Source: Paraglaciecola sp. L1A13
GTDB lineage: Bacteria > Pseudomonadota > Gammaproteobacteria > Enterobacterales > Alteromonadaceae
DNA length: 64,000 bases
Direction of reading: 5' to 3'
Assembly (NCBI RefSeq): GCF_009796745.1
Contig: NZ_CP047024.1
Span: 124,001 to 188,000 of the forward strand
The position numbers and the translations under genes are program-made. Below are positions 28,901 to 36,226 of the stretch, piece by piece. Under the pieces are notes generated by a model. It ran no database searches. It saw only the letters and a program-made list of their open reading frames with translations, and was not told where the DNA came from. Numbering within the stretch: position 1 is the first letter of the stretch; each line of letters begins with the position of its first letter.

Positions 28901-30540
28901 GTGCTGACATAGGTATCGTGCAAATCGATGATGTGAGTGTGGTGCTCCAAGCCACAAATGGCGGCGGGGATGGTGAGCCAGTCACTGAAGACGAATTCGT
29001 CTTGATTTCAGCGACCGAAGAAACAGATATCAACTTCGCTCCCAATACGGTAGGTGAATGGAGCACGGGTACAACCTTGCAAAGCGACGTTATGTTCGAC
29101 GGTCTGCGTGGTTGGGAGTTGATTTCTAGCTCAAACTCTCCGGAACAAGGGAATTGGGGCTCGGTATTGGCCTTTCAAAATGGAATAGACGGTGATTTCG
29201 GTTTATTTAACCGCATTGACCTCAAAGTCGCCACGACAGGTCATTACGCAGGCGGATACAAAGTGGCGATTTCGGCCAACGGTGTTAGCAAGGAAATTGC
29301 GATACCGGTAAATGAATCTGTTTCCACATGGCAGAGTATTTCATTGGATACGAAAGCTATTCCACTTAATTTATCCAAAGTCGATTGGATTGCCGTGTAT
29401 GGCATTGGTGGGCAAGCCGGAGTGTCACGCATTTACGTGACGGACTTCTCGTTAGTGAAAGACAGTGCCATCGAGTTTGAAACTGACACCACTAACGATT
29501 TCGTGTTTATCTCATCGGATGCGTCCATAAGTGTTGATCTAATTGTTGATAACGATAATTACAGCGATGTGGGTAACGTAATATTCGGTGAGTGGAGCAC
29601 GGGTACGGGGATCTCAAATACCCAGTATAATGGTTTAAATGGCTTACGACTTTCTGCTGGTGGCTCATGGGGTGCAGTGTTGGCCTTACAAGGTGATATC
29701 TCAGATGGTAATAGTATTGATAACTATGATACGGATTTCTCGACCTACACAAACCTTCGTTTTAAGGCGGCGTCGCAGGGTGCTTTTGAGCGGTACGCCG
29801 TGTCTATAGTCTCTGCTATTGACGGCAAAGAGTCTGCTCAGGAAGTCGGGTTCGCGCTAACGAACCAAGCTGATTGGAATGACATTGACATTGACCTTGG
29901 TATGTACGGAGTCGATTTATCCAATGTTAGCCAAATTGCACTCTTTGGCGTGTATGACGGCGGCTCGGCTAGCCAAAGCTTATACATTACAGATTTGGTT
30001 ATGTATGACTCAGGCAAAGTAGCCTTGGCTGATAAAGACAGCTCAGATGACAAGTTTGTATTCTTTTCATCAAGCGGTGAAGACAGCGATATGCTGTTTG
30101 ACGGTGATGACTATGCGCACAATGGCAATATGACTATTGGTGAATGGTCAACCGGCACAAGCTTTAACTCTGATGTGATGTACAACGGACTAAGTGCATT
30201 TGAGTTAGTGCGCGGCTCAGGTAGTTGGGGGGCGGTACTGGCCTTAGCGGGTGATATATATGGTGATGTGCAGCAATACAGCATCGATGTTGCCGCTTAT
30301 CAAACCCTCAACTTTAAAATCGCCGCTGCTGGTGGGTTCTCAGAATACACGTTAGATTTTGTTGTTGATGGCTCAGAGCACAAAGTACCACTTTCAGTAA
30401 ACAGTAATTGGAATGAGGTGACCATCAATTTAGCGGATATACCGCTAAACCTATCGAAGCTTACCCAAATTGCCATTTTTGGTGTGGGAGGCGGGCAAGG
30501 AAACCGTATATACATCACAGATATGCATCTGAGTAAGTAG
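22924..30540 (+). CDS. Giant secreted laminarinase with two GH16 domains and many carbohydrate-binding-like modules
   Basis: A 2538-residue protein. Order: signal peptide (1-24); beta-rich domain (25-130); thrombospondin type 3 calcium repeat (132-160); GH16 (166-445); CBM-like domain B1 (473-645); beta-sandwich A1 (661-822); CBM4/9-like (846-979); A2 (998-1157); A3, divergent (1178-1321); second TSP3 (1336-1364); second GH16 (1369-1647); B2 (1685-1850); second CBM4/9-like (1873-2010); then three tandem C repeats (2023-2179, 2189-2361, 2376-2538) sharing GEWSTGT and WG-VLA, reminiscent of the ExoP C-terminal galactose-binding-like domain. Both GH16 domains keep the catalytic motif GEIDIFEAV (Glu282/Glu287 and Glu1485/Glu1490) and the laminarinase-type HGT-HYG stretch, so both should cut beta-1,3-glucan. 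Linkers are Gly/Asp/Ser-rich. There is no C-terminal anchor. Confidence 0.92.
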   Translation: MKIRNDMSGVLGALLLFASCSASAQWGPLDNTISVSQSSARYVRGEGAYIVQVKATNSSSQSIRGPFRVLVDNASLTVKDADGQTDEGVPYFDFLLGDIAPGETISVNVRFEYERRTRLTFDLAIQSNAELDEDNDGVNDDIDQCLETPTGIEVDETGCSLVTNDSDWTLVWSDEFNGSVIDDTKWTHEVNCDGGGNNEKQCYTDNAENAYLENGILKIVAKAESNQTLPYSSARLISKEKGDWTYGRFEIRAKAPSGQGAWPAIWMLPTDYKYGGWPHSGEIDIFEAVNLGVPLNDDSGAVESNVHGTLHYGASWPNNSYTGQSYALPNAANPANDFHVYAVEWEEGEIRWYVDGVLYQTQLKSEVSYDTDGQADGLDHRGWFTEQDGENLLNNAPFDERFHLLLNFAVGGSWPEAVNQGGVDSSAFDGQNSFDVDYVRVYECSISPSTGEGCATVTDNYLDPIADGGTLVNGAAPVPTAPSDGIARDLIIFDDEMLPTWPAWDCCGDTSPRVIFDDESQSQVVEFEVNGAPAVLGFNTNQATNPSPFDASPMYEAGVLEFDLKLVTPPNNNAAGWNLKVEQGGAATAGEISIATPTAAWQHYSVPLKSLSNAGLNLNGIDIVMLFPDWGQGEGAVFRVDNVAFLQSADEGNSGGEVESDLTAIDFEQDGFGASLSWNVFENSDNPPIELVANPDSAGINGSSTVAKITARVAGAPWVGAEIQHGQLTPFTLDASNSLVKIMVYKSVISDVGLKFAIASGGAQGELKVANQKVNEWEELTFDFSDYIGLVEAIDIDQIIVFPDFDFSTRAQDNIVYFDNIRFFGSDDDESGGGDDGNENPIPVSELVNNGDFTNGTDGWIGAVNVITDNGNNVFMADVAAAGNPWDVNLSQILTLVPGETYELTFKAKASVVRSVIAGLGLNHDPWSNVTQTTALSTQWQTFTYTLTPTDFGDDNSRVFFDLGAETGAVYIDDVSVTVKDTTDNGGGDQGGSSDLTAFDFEAQGFGAQLNWNVFENGDNSPLEFVSNPNPSGINNSSTVAKLTAQVEGAPWVGTEIQHGQITPFTLDPSNSFVKIMVYKSVLSDVGIKFAIANGGAQGEIKVANTKINEWEELTFDFSGYIGLVEAIDIDQIIVFPDFDFNTRTQNNVVYFDNIRLVDSNDAGSDNGNGGATGSDVHDFEGATYAFTDFDGGVATIAANPDMSGINTSAQVGQMQKFAGQPWGGTTLALNNPIDIAENTVITLKVWSPRAVNVLLKLEGGVVGEISAPHSGLGWEELSFDFSGMTGSGTTAITLIFDLGEMGNAEADPANWTFYFDDLTLPASSDEGNGGDNGNDADNDGVADDIDQCLNTPANSIVDATGCVVNVTSDWNLVWNDEFNGTSIDQEKWSHEVNCDGGGNNEKQCYTASSDNSFVQNGVLTIVAKPETGQPLPYSSARLISKNKGDWTYGRFEIRAKAPSGQGSWPAIWMLPTDYIYGGWPHSGEIDIFEAVNLGVPLNDGTGAVESNVHGTIHYGQSWPNNDNSGLSYALPEDANPADDFHIYALEWEEGELRWYVDGVLYETQRKSTVSYDANGTANGLSHRGWYTEQSGETLWNNAPFDERFHLLLNFAVGGAWPEAVNQGGVDASAFSAANRFEVDYVRVYECSTSPSNGHGCATVTDGYAESVANGGTLINGAAPIPVPESDGIARDLVIFDDMLNDAWPAWDCCGESTPVVVFDDELQSQVIEFAVGDIPTVLGFNTTLATVPAPFDASPIANSGTLEFDLKLVTPSTNTSAAWNLKVEQGGAASEAVVTLVTPTANWQHYSIALSTLKQGGLMLNGIDVVMLFPDWGQGEGAVFRVDNVQFLQGEDDGTGGDDGDNGGGVTDPEVGDELVANGSFDNGVQGWTGDVNVIQEASNYVFQADIAAAGNSWDVNLSQVMTLIADETYVVTFKAKASILRNIVVGLGLNHDPWSNVTENAALTTDWQTFSYTFTVNGFGDDNSRVFFDLGADIGIVQIDDVSVVLQATNGGGDGEPVTEDEFVLISATEETDINFAPNTVGEWSTGTTLQSDVMFDGLRGWELISSSNSPEQGNWGSVLAFQNGIDGDFGLFNRIDLKVATTGHYAGGYKVAISANGVSKEIAIPVNESVSTWQSISLDTKAIPLNLSKVDWIAVYGIGGQAGVSRIYVTDFSLVKDSAIEFETDTTNDFVFISSDASISVDLIVDNDNYSDVGNVIFGEWSTGTGISNTQYNGLNGLRLSAGGSWGAVLALQGDISDGNSIDNYDTDFSTYTNLRFKAASQGAFERYAVSIVSAIDGKESAQEVGFALTNQADWNDIDIDLGMYGVDLSNVSQIALFGVYDGGSASQSLYITDLVMYDSGKVALADKDSSDDKFVFFSSSGEDSDMLFDGDDYAHNGNMTIGEWSTGTSFNSDVMYNGLSAFELVRGSGSWGAVLALAGDIYGDVQQYSIDVAAYQTLNFKIAAAGGFSEYTLDFVVDGSEHKVPLSVNSNWNEVTINLADIPLNLSKLTQIAIFGVGGGQGNRIYITDMHLSK

Positions 30541-30620
30541 TCCAAGTACCCCGTTTATTGGCTAAATGTGCTTAGCTGATAAATCGGGTGACACATTGCA
30601 AAACGCAAAGTGAATTAAAA

Positions 30621-30654
30621 ACCTAAACCATGACAATGGTTTAGGTTTTTTTTT
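30621..30654 (+). terminator. Terminator of the laminarinase operon
   Basis: ACCTAAACCAT (30621-30631) pairs perfectly with ATGGTTTAGGT (30636-30646) around a four-base loop, followed by nine T. It lies 80 bases after the laminarinase stop. Confidence 0.93.
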
Positions 30655-30807
30655 GGTGCAAGTTTTGATTCCTTGGTGCATAAGTCGCATTGCTTGTATT
30701 TTATGCATGGTGTAAAGCCTTTAATTTAACGGCTTGTTTTTTATGAGAATAGTGGCGTCTTTTTTGCTACATTCCCGCCCCCTCTATAAATTGTTATTGG
30801 TATTGAG

Positions 30808-31926
30808 ATGTTCCAACGTTTTGCCCGCGTATCAAACGCGTCACTTGCAGTTATTTTTGCTATTTTTTGTTCTTCCGTATCAGCCGAAAAGGTCATTTAC
30901 GATACCGATATGGGTATTGATGATTGGTCGGCTATGTTAGTGGTGGCAAATCACCCAGAAATTGAATTGCTTGGCGTGACGTCTAATGGCGTTGGGGAAG
31001 GCGATTGTGCTGAAAATATGGTGAATATTCCGGGACTGCTTGCGCTGTCAAACTCACCTGACGTGCCTTTTGCTTGCGGCGATCATTACCCGATTGATGG
31101 TTATTTTGCCTTTCCCGCTCCTTGGCGTCAGCAGGCTGATACGCTCTCGGGTGTACCTGTACCAAAAACAAATCGCCAACCAACTGACATGGACTCGGTA
31201 GAGCTTATTCATCACCTGCTTAGCCAACAAAATGAGCAAGTGGTATTACTCAGTGCGGGCAGCTTAACCAATATTGCCCAGTGGTTGCATAAATACCCAG
31301 AAGATATGTCTAAAGTATCGCGCCTTGTGATGATGGGCGGCGGCTTTGATGCGCCTGGTAATATTATCGTGCCAGGCTTTACAGGGGACCACCCTAACAA
31401 AAAGGCAGAATGGAATATTTACGTGGATGCAGTGGCCGCAGAGCAGGTTTTTGCCTCTAATTTGGCCGTTGAAGTTGTCGGATTAGATTTAACCAACCAA
31501 GTGAAAGTGACCCCCGAATACGCCAAACGTTTTAAAAGTGAAGTCAGAACACCAGCCGCTAAGTTCTGGGATAAAGTGCTAGATGACAATGACTGGTTTA
31601 TCGAGTCAGAAGAATACTACTTCTGGGACGTACTAGCAGCGCTTGTGGTAGTTGAGCCAGAGCTATGTCAAGGAGAGTTGCAATCAGTCTGGGTGGAATT
31701 TAGTGAAGTAAAATCAGGAGGTAAATGGACAGACACCAGCATGCCCAAAATCACGGAAGCAGGCAAGACGCGCTCTCATTACGACCCTGCTACTTTCGGG
31801 ATAACGCACATTGGCGGAAATAATCCAGCGGTTAAAATATGTCGCCACACTGAGCCCCAACGTGCATTCGATGCGTTAATTGAAATACTCAATGTTGAAC
31901 GTCAATCAGGTATTCAGCCAATCTAA
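30808..31926 (+). CDS. Exported nucleoside hydrolase (IunH family)
   Basis: A 372-residue protein with a signal peptide (core LAVIFAIFCSSVSA, cut before EKVIYD) and an inosine-uridine nucleoside N-ribohydrolase domain. The ribose/calcium site DTDMGIDD is at the mature N-terminus, with SNGVGEGD, LLSAGSLTNIA and MMGGGF further on. Most bacterial IunH enzymes are cytoplasmic; a signal peptide implies periplasmic breakdown of nucleosides to base and ribose. It is separated from the laminarinase by a strong terminator, so it probably has its own promoter in the 267-base gap. Confidence 0.87.
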   Translation: MFQRFARVSNASLAVIFAIFCSSVSAEKVIYDTDMGIDDWSAMLVVANHPEIELLGVTSNGVGEGDCAENMVNIPGLLALSNSPDVPFACGDHYPIDGYFAFPAPWRQQADTLSGVPVPKTNRQPTDMDSVELIHHLLSQQNEQVVLLSAGSLTNIAQWLHKYPEDMSKVSRLVMMGGGFDAPGNIIVPGFTGDHPNKKAEWNIYVDAVAAEQVFASNLAVEVVGLDLTNQVKVTPEYAKRFKSEVRTPAAKFWDKVLDDNDWFIESEEYYFWDVLAALVVVEPELCQGELQSVWVEFSEVKSGGKWTDTSMPKITEAGKTRSHYDPATFGITHIGGNNPAVKICRHTEPQRAFDALIEILNVERQSGIQPI

Positions 31927-31931
31927 ATTGT

Positions 31932-31966
31932 TTGGGGCATGCTGAGTAACCAAAACCATGCCCCCA
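31932..31966. terminator. Hairpin in the convergent gap, possible terminator
   Basis: GGGGCATG (31934-31941) pairs with CATGCCCC (31957-31964), extended by TTGG/CCAA at the ends with one bulge. There is no T run. It sits between the convergent nucleoside hydrolase and the 423-residue protein gene and could stop transcripts from either side, perhaps with Rho. Confidence 0.45.
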
Positions 31967-31972
31967 ATAAAC

Positions 31973-33244
31973 CTAAGTAAAGTCAGGAATATCTTTGGCT
32001 AACTTTTCTGCTAGCGGCAATGAGATAGACACTGAACTTAAGGTGTTTTGATGAGAGAGATCTAATGACTGATTCGGTGTCTTTTTTTTAAAAAAGCCTT
32101 TATCTCGCAGCTTAAATACCCGAGTAACGGTGGGCAGTAAGCTGTTTTCAGCAAGCCATAGTAAGCCTGCGGTAACAGGCCCACCGGCCACCAAACCTAA
32201 GCCCAAAAAGCCAATACTCAATGCAACTTTTTTAATGCCGCCGTCTTGCTCGTCATTTTCAAAATGTGCAGACAGGGCTTTAGAGTATTTTAATGAAACC
32301 TCTTCTACTAGCTTTGCGTTTACTTGGCCAGCGAAGAACTGTTCCATCACATCCTGATACTCTTTTTGTACGCCCGCTACGTCGCTAAAAGGGTCGACTA
32401 ACTCTTTCCATAGTTGAGGGCGATCGAAGCTTAGTTTTTGCGGAATTTGAATTGACGGGATATCAATTAGTTCTGATTCAGTGGGTTGCCCTAGTTGAAT
32501 TAAATCGGCGAACGCACGGCTATAGCGAGTCTCAACTAAGATTTTACGCTGGCTAAATTGTGCGCTCAGACAGACCGCAAAGTTATAGTGATACGCTTCA
32601 CTGGCGAGTCCCATTAGCTCGTTTATTTTTTCCTTAGCATTAGGCGTATCGCCTAACACTTTTATACAGGCTTGCTCCCAGCGAGTCCGCGTTGCTTCTT
32701 TGTCAGACTTATTTTTCAATGTATATAAATCAAATACGCGTTGAAAGTCATCATTAGTAACTGCAGTCATACCTAGGTTTTCAACGTGTAAATGCCGACT
32801 GCGACACAGCATATTATCAAACCCATGACTAATATGTTTTTTCGGCCAAGGAATGAAGTTTTCGATGCGCTGTAACCCCGGCTCCCACTGCTTTAGCATT
32901 GTTCGAAGCGCAGGCCAGTCGGCACTCTTTTGTAATGTTTGAAAGCTTTCGACACCCTGGGCAGACATTTTCTCTGCCACGTCTAACAGCGAACCGCTGC
33001 GTGACATGATTTGTACAAAGTTTGCTTCTACTAGTGCTTTTAGCGGAGACGAGGTCGGGTTGAGTAATGCGTGGCGTGCAAACGGATGATTTAACAGATA
33101 TCCGTCATTGATAATAATTTTTTCGCCCAATAAAGCCTTGCGGATCAACATCTGATTGAATTGCTGTTGGCCCATCTCAATGTTCCATGGGTAGCGTTGC
33201 ACCACATCGTCTAAGGTGCCCAAATAAGTTAGCGCTTGCTGCAC
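31973..33244 (-). CDS. Unrecognised 423-residue protein with a C-terminal hydrophobic segment
   Basis: I do not recognise this protein. The first 320 residues are mostly helical and charged, with FIPWPKKHISHGFDNMLC near 153 and several paired aromatic/basic patches. Around 335-370 lies a glycine-rich hydrophobic stretch (VALSIGFLGLGLVAGGPV then TAGLLWLAENSLLP), which could be a membrane hairpin or a membrane-active helix. The last 50 residues are polar. No signal peptide. It is first from the right end of a minus-strand block that also contains a MarR remnant and a J-domain protein, suggesting an accessory module. Confidence 0.65.
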   Translation of the reverse strand: MQQALTYLGTLDDVVQRYPWNIEMGQQQFNQMLIRKALLGEKIIINDGYLLNHPFARHALLNPTSSPLKALVEANFVQIMSRSGSLLDVAEKMSAQGVESFQTLQKSADWPALRTMLKQWEPGLQRIENFIPWPKKHISHGFDNMLCRSRHLHVENLGMTAVTNDDFQRVFDLYTLKNKSDKEATRTRWEQACIKVLGDTPNAKEKINELMGLASEAYHYNFAVCLSAQFSQRKILVETRYSRAFADLIQLGQPTESELIDIPSIQIPQKLSFDRPQLWKELVDPFSDVAGVQKEYQDVMEQFFAGQVNAKLVEEVSLKYSKALSAHFENDEQDGGIKKVALSIGFLGLGLVAGGPVTAGLLWLAENSLLPTVTRVFKLRDKGFFKKKTPNQSLDLSHQNTLSSVSISLPLAEKLAKDIPDFT

Positions 33245-33313
33245 AATGAAATCACTCGCCTAAAACTAAAATAGAATAACAGTGTAACCTTATTACCTGC
33301 TGATTTTTATAGC

Positions 33314-33601
33314 TTAATTTAAGTTTTCACGAAATGTAAAGTAGACAGAATAGCTGCTAATCAGAGTAGTAGGTGACGGCTCCATCACCCAATCAAGCAA
33401 ATCCATCAACTGCAGAGTTTGTGAAGGCGTGATCCCTGGAAAGTTGCACAGGACTATATCTAAAATATCGGTAGCCTTAAGCTTCAACCTTTGGCCGGTG
33501 TCACTCAATTTCAGCAAGCGCTTTCGCTTATCTTTTTCTTCTTGGATGATGCTAAGCAGGCTTTCAGCCTTGAGATATGAGGCAAACATGGGCAGTAGCA
33601 T
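33314..33601 (-). pseudogene. MarR-like regulator remnant lacking the recognition-helix half
   Basis: A 95-codon frame whose residues 15-45 (IIQEEKDKRKRLLKLSDTGQ) look like the wing and following helix of a MarR regulator, and whose C-terminal half could be the dimerisation helix. The upstream DNA-binding helices are absent, and I found no trace of them in any minus-strand frame back to 33769. It is therefore best read as a truncated gene, though a short wing-only protein cannot be excluded. Confidence 0.45.
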
Positions 33602-33769
33602 TACATTATTTTAATAACGTGTACTACTTGTCTCGGTGGTCTCTTTTATCGTTATATTTCATTTTAGATACGAACCACAATCGACCAGTTTAAATAAACC
33701 GGCATTAAAAACCAAAGTAATCGTGCAACTATTAATTTATGTACAAACCACGATTGGTAACAACAACCA

Positions 33770-34948
33770 TCAGGAAAATATTTTATTAAAAGTATCGAGG
33801 TCTGTATCCGCAAGTGGCGCATTATCTAATCGTTCGTTCAAATACTCCTTGAGCATTTTTAGGTTAGTGATGTCTTTAACTATTGCTTGGCAGTTATCAG
33901 CAATTTCTTGTCGCTCAGTAATCAATGATTCGATGTTTTTTGCAGTGGCTTTTTTACTTCGCCCAGATAATTGTTGCCATACCATGCCCTCTGGGGTGTT
34001 TGCTGATGACAGTTGATGATTTTCACGCTCCAATAAATGTATGCGCTGGCGCAGTAACTTTTCTATTGCTTGCATCGTAGCGTCATCAAAAATCAAGTCG
34101 GTGTCGTCATAATGCTGTTGATACATTAATAATAAGGTAAAGGCATCGTTGGTTTTTCGAGCTTCTGACAGTTGCTGCATCAGTTTATGTTTATGGGTTT
34201 TTTTTGCGTCATCCATTTCTTTATCAGGGTGAAACTTGGCCGCTAAACGTTTATAAATTTTGTTCAACTCGCTGCGTTTAAACAATTTGTCTAACGCGAG
34301 TCGTTCACTTTTTCGTTGGCCATTCTGATCAACCTGATCATATTGCTCGTCTTGCCATTCATTGTGATCACCGTCGCGCTGCTTAGCGTCCTGCTCTTCT
34401 TGTGATTTTTTATGCATACGGTCTATGTATTGCTGTAATTCGTCCGGATCCCTGGCAACGTTACTGAGCTCTTCGGCGTTTAGATTTAGTTCGTCACCAA
34501 ACAAATCTTCTAACATCATGGCTAATTGTTGTAGATTCTCTGCACTTTCTTCAAAAGGATTTCTTTCAGCCAAAATTAATAATTGTTGTTGCAGCGCATC
34601 ACGCAAACTATCTATTTCAATATTCTGGGCAAAGGGATTCGATTCAATGAAATACAGTTCTTGATTGATCCAATCCAATAACTCCTCACGGTGTGCTTCA
34701 CTCAAAGATTTACGTGAAACAAAAGGTATTAACGTGGTGATTAGGGTTTGCACTTGAATGCACATTTCTTGTTCGTGAGGCAGCACATTAGACTGAAAAC
34801 TTTGATACAGCTGCGTTATTTTCTTCTTCTTTGTATCGTTTTTTTTATGGTTCTTTTCGATTTTCTGCCAAAGATTTTTAATTGAAGCAACAATAGACGA
34901 GTCGTTAAAGTTGTCTGTTTGTTTGGTTGTTATTAAATGTATGGCCAA
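33770..34948 (-). CDS. Protein with a central J-domain (DnaJ-like co-chaperone)
   Basis: A 392-residue cytoplasmic protein rich in charged residues. A J-domain occupies about 222-285: LNKIYKRLAAKFHPDKE with the essential His240-Pro241-Asp242 between helices II and III. The N-terminal 220 residues are helical with no known domain; a coiled coil rich in Gln/Glu follows to the end. J-domains stimulate the ATPase of DnaK-type Hsp70, so it probably recruits DnaK to a specific client. A central rather than terminal J-domain and no zinc-finger or client-binding domains of DnaJ make it a specialised type. Its client may be one of the neighbouring unknown proteins. Confidence 0.75.
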   Translation of the reverse strand: MAIHLITTKQTDNFNDSSIVASIKNLWQKIEKNHKKNDTKKKKITQLYQSFQSNVLPHEQEMCIQVQTLITTLIPFVSRKSLSEAHREELLDWINQELYFIESNPFAQNIEIDSLRDALQQQLLILAERNPFEESAENLQQLAMMLEDLFGDELNLNAEELSNVARDPDELQQYIDRMHKKSQEEQDAKQRDGDHNEWQDEQYDQVDQNGQRKSERLALDKLFKRSELNKIYKRLAAKFHPDKEMDDAKKTHKHKLMQQLSEARKTNDAFTLLLMYQQHYDDTDLIFDDATMQAIEKLLRQRIHLLERENHQLSSANTPEGMVWQQLSGRSKKATAKNIESLITERQEIADNCQAIVKDITNLKMLKEYLNERLDNAPLADTDLDTFNKIFS

Positions 34949-35257
34949 AATGCTCCCACCTTCTTAAGGGTAAATAGACGTGATAGTAGTACGAATGAAA
35001 AATGGCTATGGAAGCATAGCCACGTCTTCGAAATGGCATTAACGAATGGTTTGATAGACTGATTTTATCATCTGCGGCTTTTGCTTGGAAGCTAACCCAT
35101 AAATACCAATTTAGTATGGCGCTTCTGGTCATTTGGCACACTATTTAGCTCATTTACAATAACTCTTTTTGGGTGATTTTGTACGGCATATATTAAGCGC
35201 ATTGATTGTTTATCAACAGCCAGAACGATTTGCTTTTGACTGGGCTTTAAACGAATA
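34949..35257. other. Divergent intergenic region between the J-domain gene and the AAA+ gene
   Basis: About 309 bases. Two overlapping minus-strand frames at 34905-35298 lack recognisable features and overlap the J-domain gene or each other. The region should hold the promoters of both divergent transcription units. I could not define a convincing -35/-10 pair. Confidence 0.4.
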
Positions 35258-36226
35258 ATGCTGCATATTCCCCCAAAATGCTGGATATTTGTGATCATAA
35301 AGCATCAAGAAAAAATTGCCTCACCAGAGGTTATTCAACGCCAATACGAGGCTTTAGGATACATATGCAGCCATTCGGTTGCCACTGCAATTTACCTCGC
35401 TTGTCACTTGCAAAAACCTATTTTAATTGAAGGGCCACCCGGTGTAGGAAAAACCGAATTGGCAAAAATAACGGCTACTTATCTAAATGCTCCGCTGATC
35501 CGTATGCAATGCTATGAGGGCCTTGATGAGTCAAAAGCACTTTATGAGTGGAAGTACGGCAAACAACTGCTTTACACCCAAGTACTTAAAGAGCAACTGG
35601 GAGATGTACTCAGAGGCGCTCGCGGTTTAGACGAATCTATTGCTCGGTTGCATGATTTTGGCGATATCTTTTATTCGCAGGATTTTTTGGAGCCTAGGCC
35701 CTTATTGCAAGCTTTGCAAAGTGACGACGGCGCTGTGTTATTAATTGATGAAATAGACAAGGCTGATCAAGAATTTGAGGCCTTCCTACTAGAATTATTA
35801 TCGGATTATCAAGTGTCTATTCCAGAAATTGGTACGGTAAAAGCAAAATCGACACCCATAGTGATGCTTACCAGTAACAATACTCGAGAGCTCGGTGATG
35901 CCTTGAAGCGACGTTGTTTGCATCTGTATATTCCTTTTCCTGATGCGGCTTTAGAAAGCCGTATTTTGGCAACGCAAGTGCAAGGGCTAGAGACACAGCT
36001 AAGAGAACAGATCGTGGCATTGATAGGCGAACTGAGAAATATGCCTTTGAAAAAATCCCCTGCAGTCAGTGAAACCATTGATTGGGCAAGGGCACTGCTT
36101 TTACTCAATGTTGAAACACTTGATCCCCATTGGGTAAAAGAAACCTTGAATTTATTATTGAAGTTTCAGGATGATATTGAATTGGTCGAGCCTGAAATTG
36201 CAGCTTTGTTGAAGCGGGTATCTTAG
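35258..36226 (+). CDS. MoxR-type AAA+ ATPase (CoxD/CbbQ/NorQ-like)
   Basis: A 322-residue ATPase with Walker A GPPGVGKT (59-66), Walker B LLIDEIDK (Asp164-Glu165), a sensor 1 stretch MLTSNNTRELGDALKRRC and an arginine-finger region just after. This belongs to the MoxR clade whose members activate metalloenzymes or protein complexes together with a VWA partner. The next gene, starting right after this stop, encodes that partner. The start is uncertain: ATG 35258 adds a cysteine-containing prefix, and GTG 35291 (VIIKHQEKIASPE) is an alternative. No CO dehydrogenase, Rubisco or nitric oxide reductase gene is nearby, so the client is unknown. Confidence 0.85.
   Translation: MLHIPPKCWIFVIIKHQEKIASPEVIQRQYEALGYICSHSVATAIYLACHLQKPILIEGPPGVGKTELAKITATYLNAPLIRMQCYEGLDESKALYEWKYGKQLLYTQVLKEQLGDVLRGARGLDESIARLHDFGDIFYSQDFLEPRPLLQALQSDDGAVLLIDEIDKADQEFEAFLLELLSDYQVSIPEIGTVKAKSTPIVMLTSNNTRELGDALKRRCLHLYIPFPDAALESRILATQVQGLETQLREQIVALIGELRNMPLKKSPAVSETIDWARALLLLNVETLDPHWVKETLNLLLKFQDDIELVEPEIAALLKRVS

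Noticed and set aside
23031..30545. Numerous antisense frames across the laminarinase gene
   Set aside because: They are shadows caused by the codon bias of the plus-strand gene; none has motifs, and repeats in them mirror the duplicated modules.
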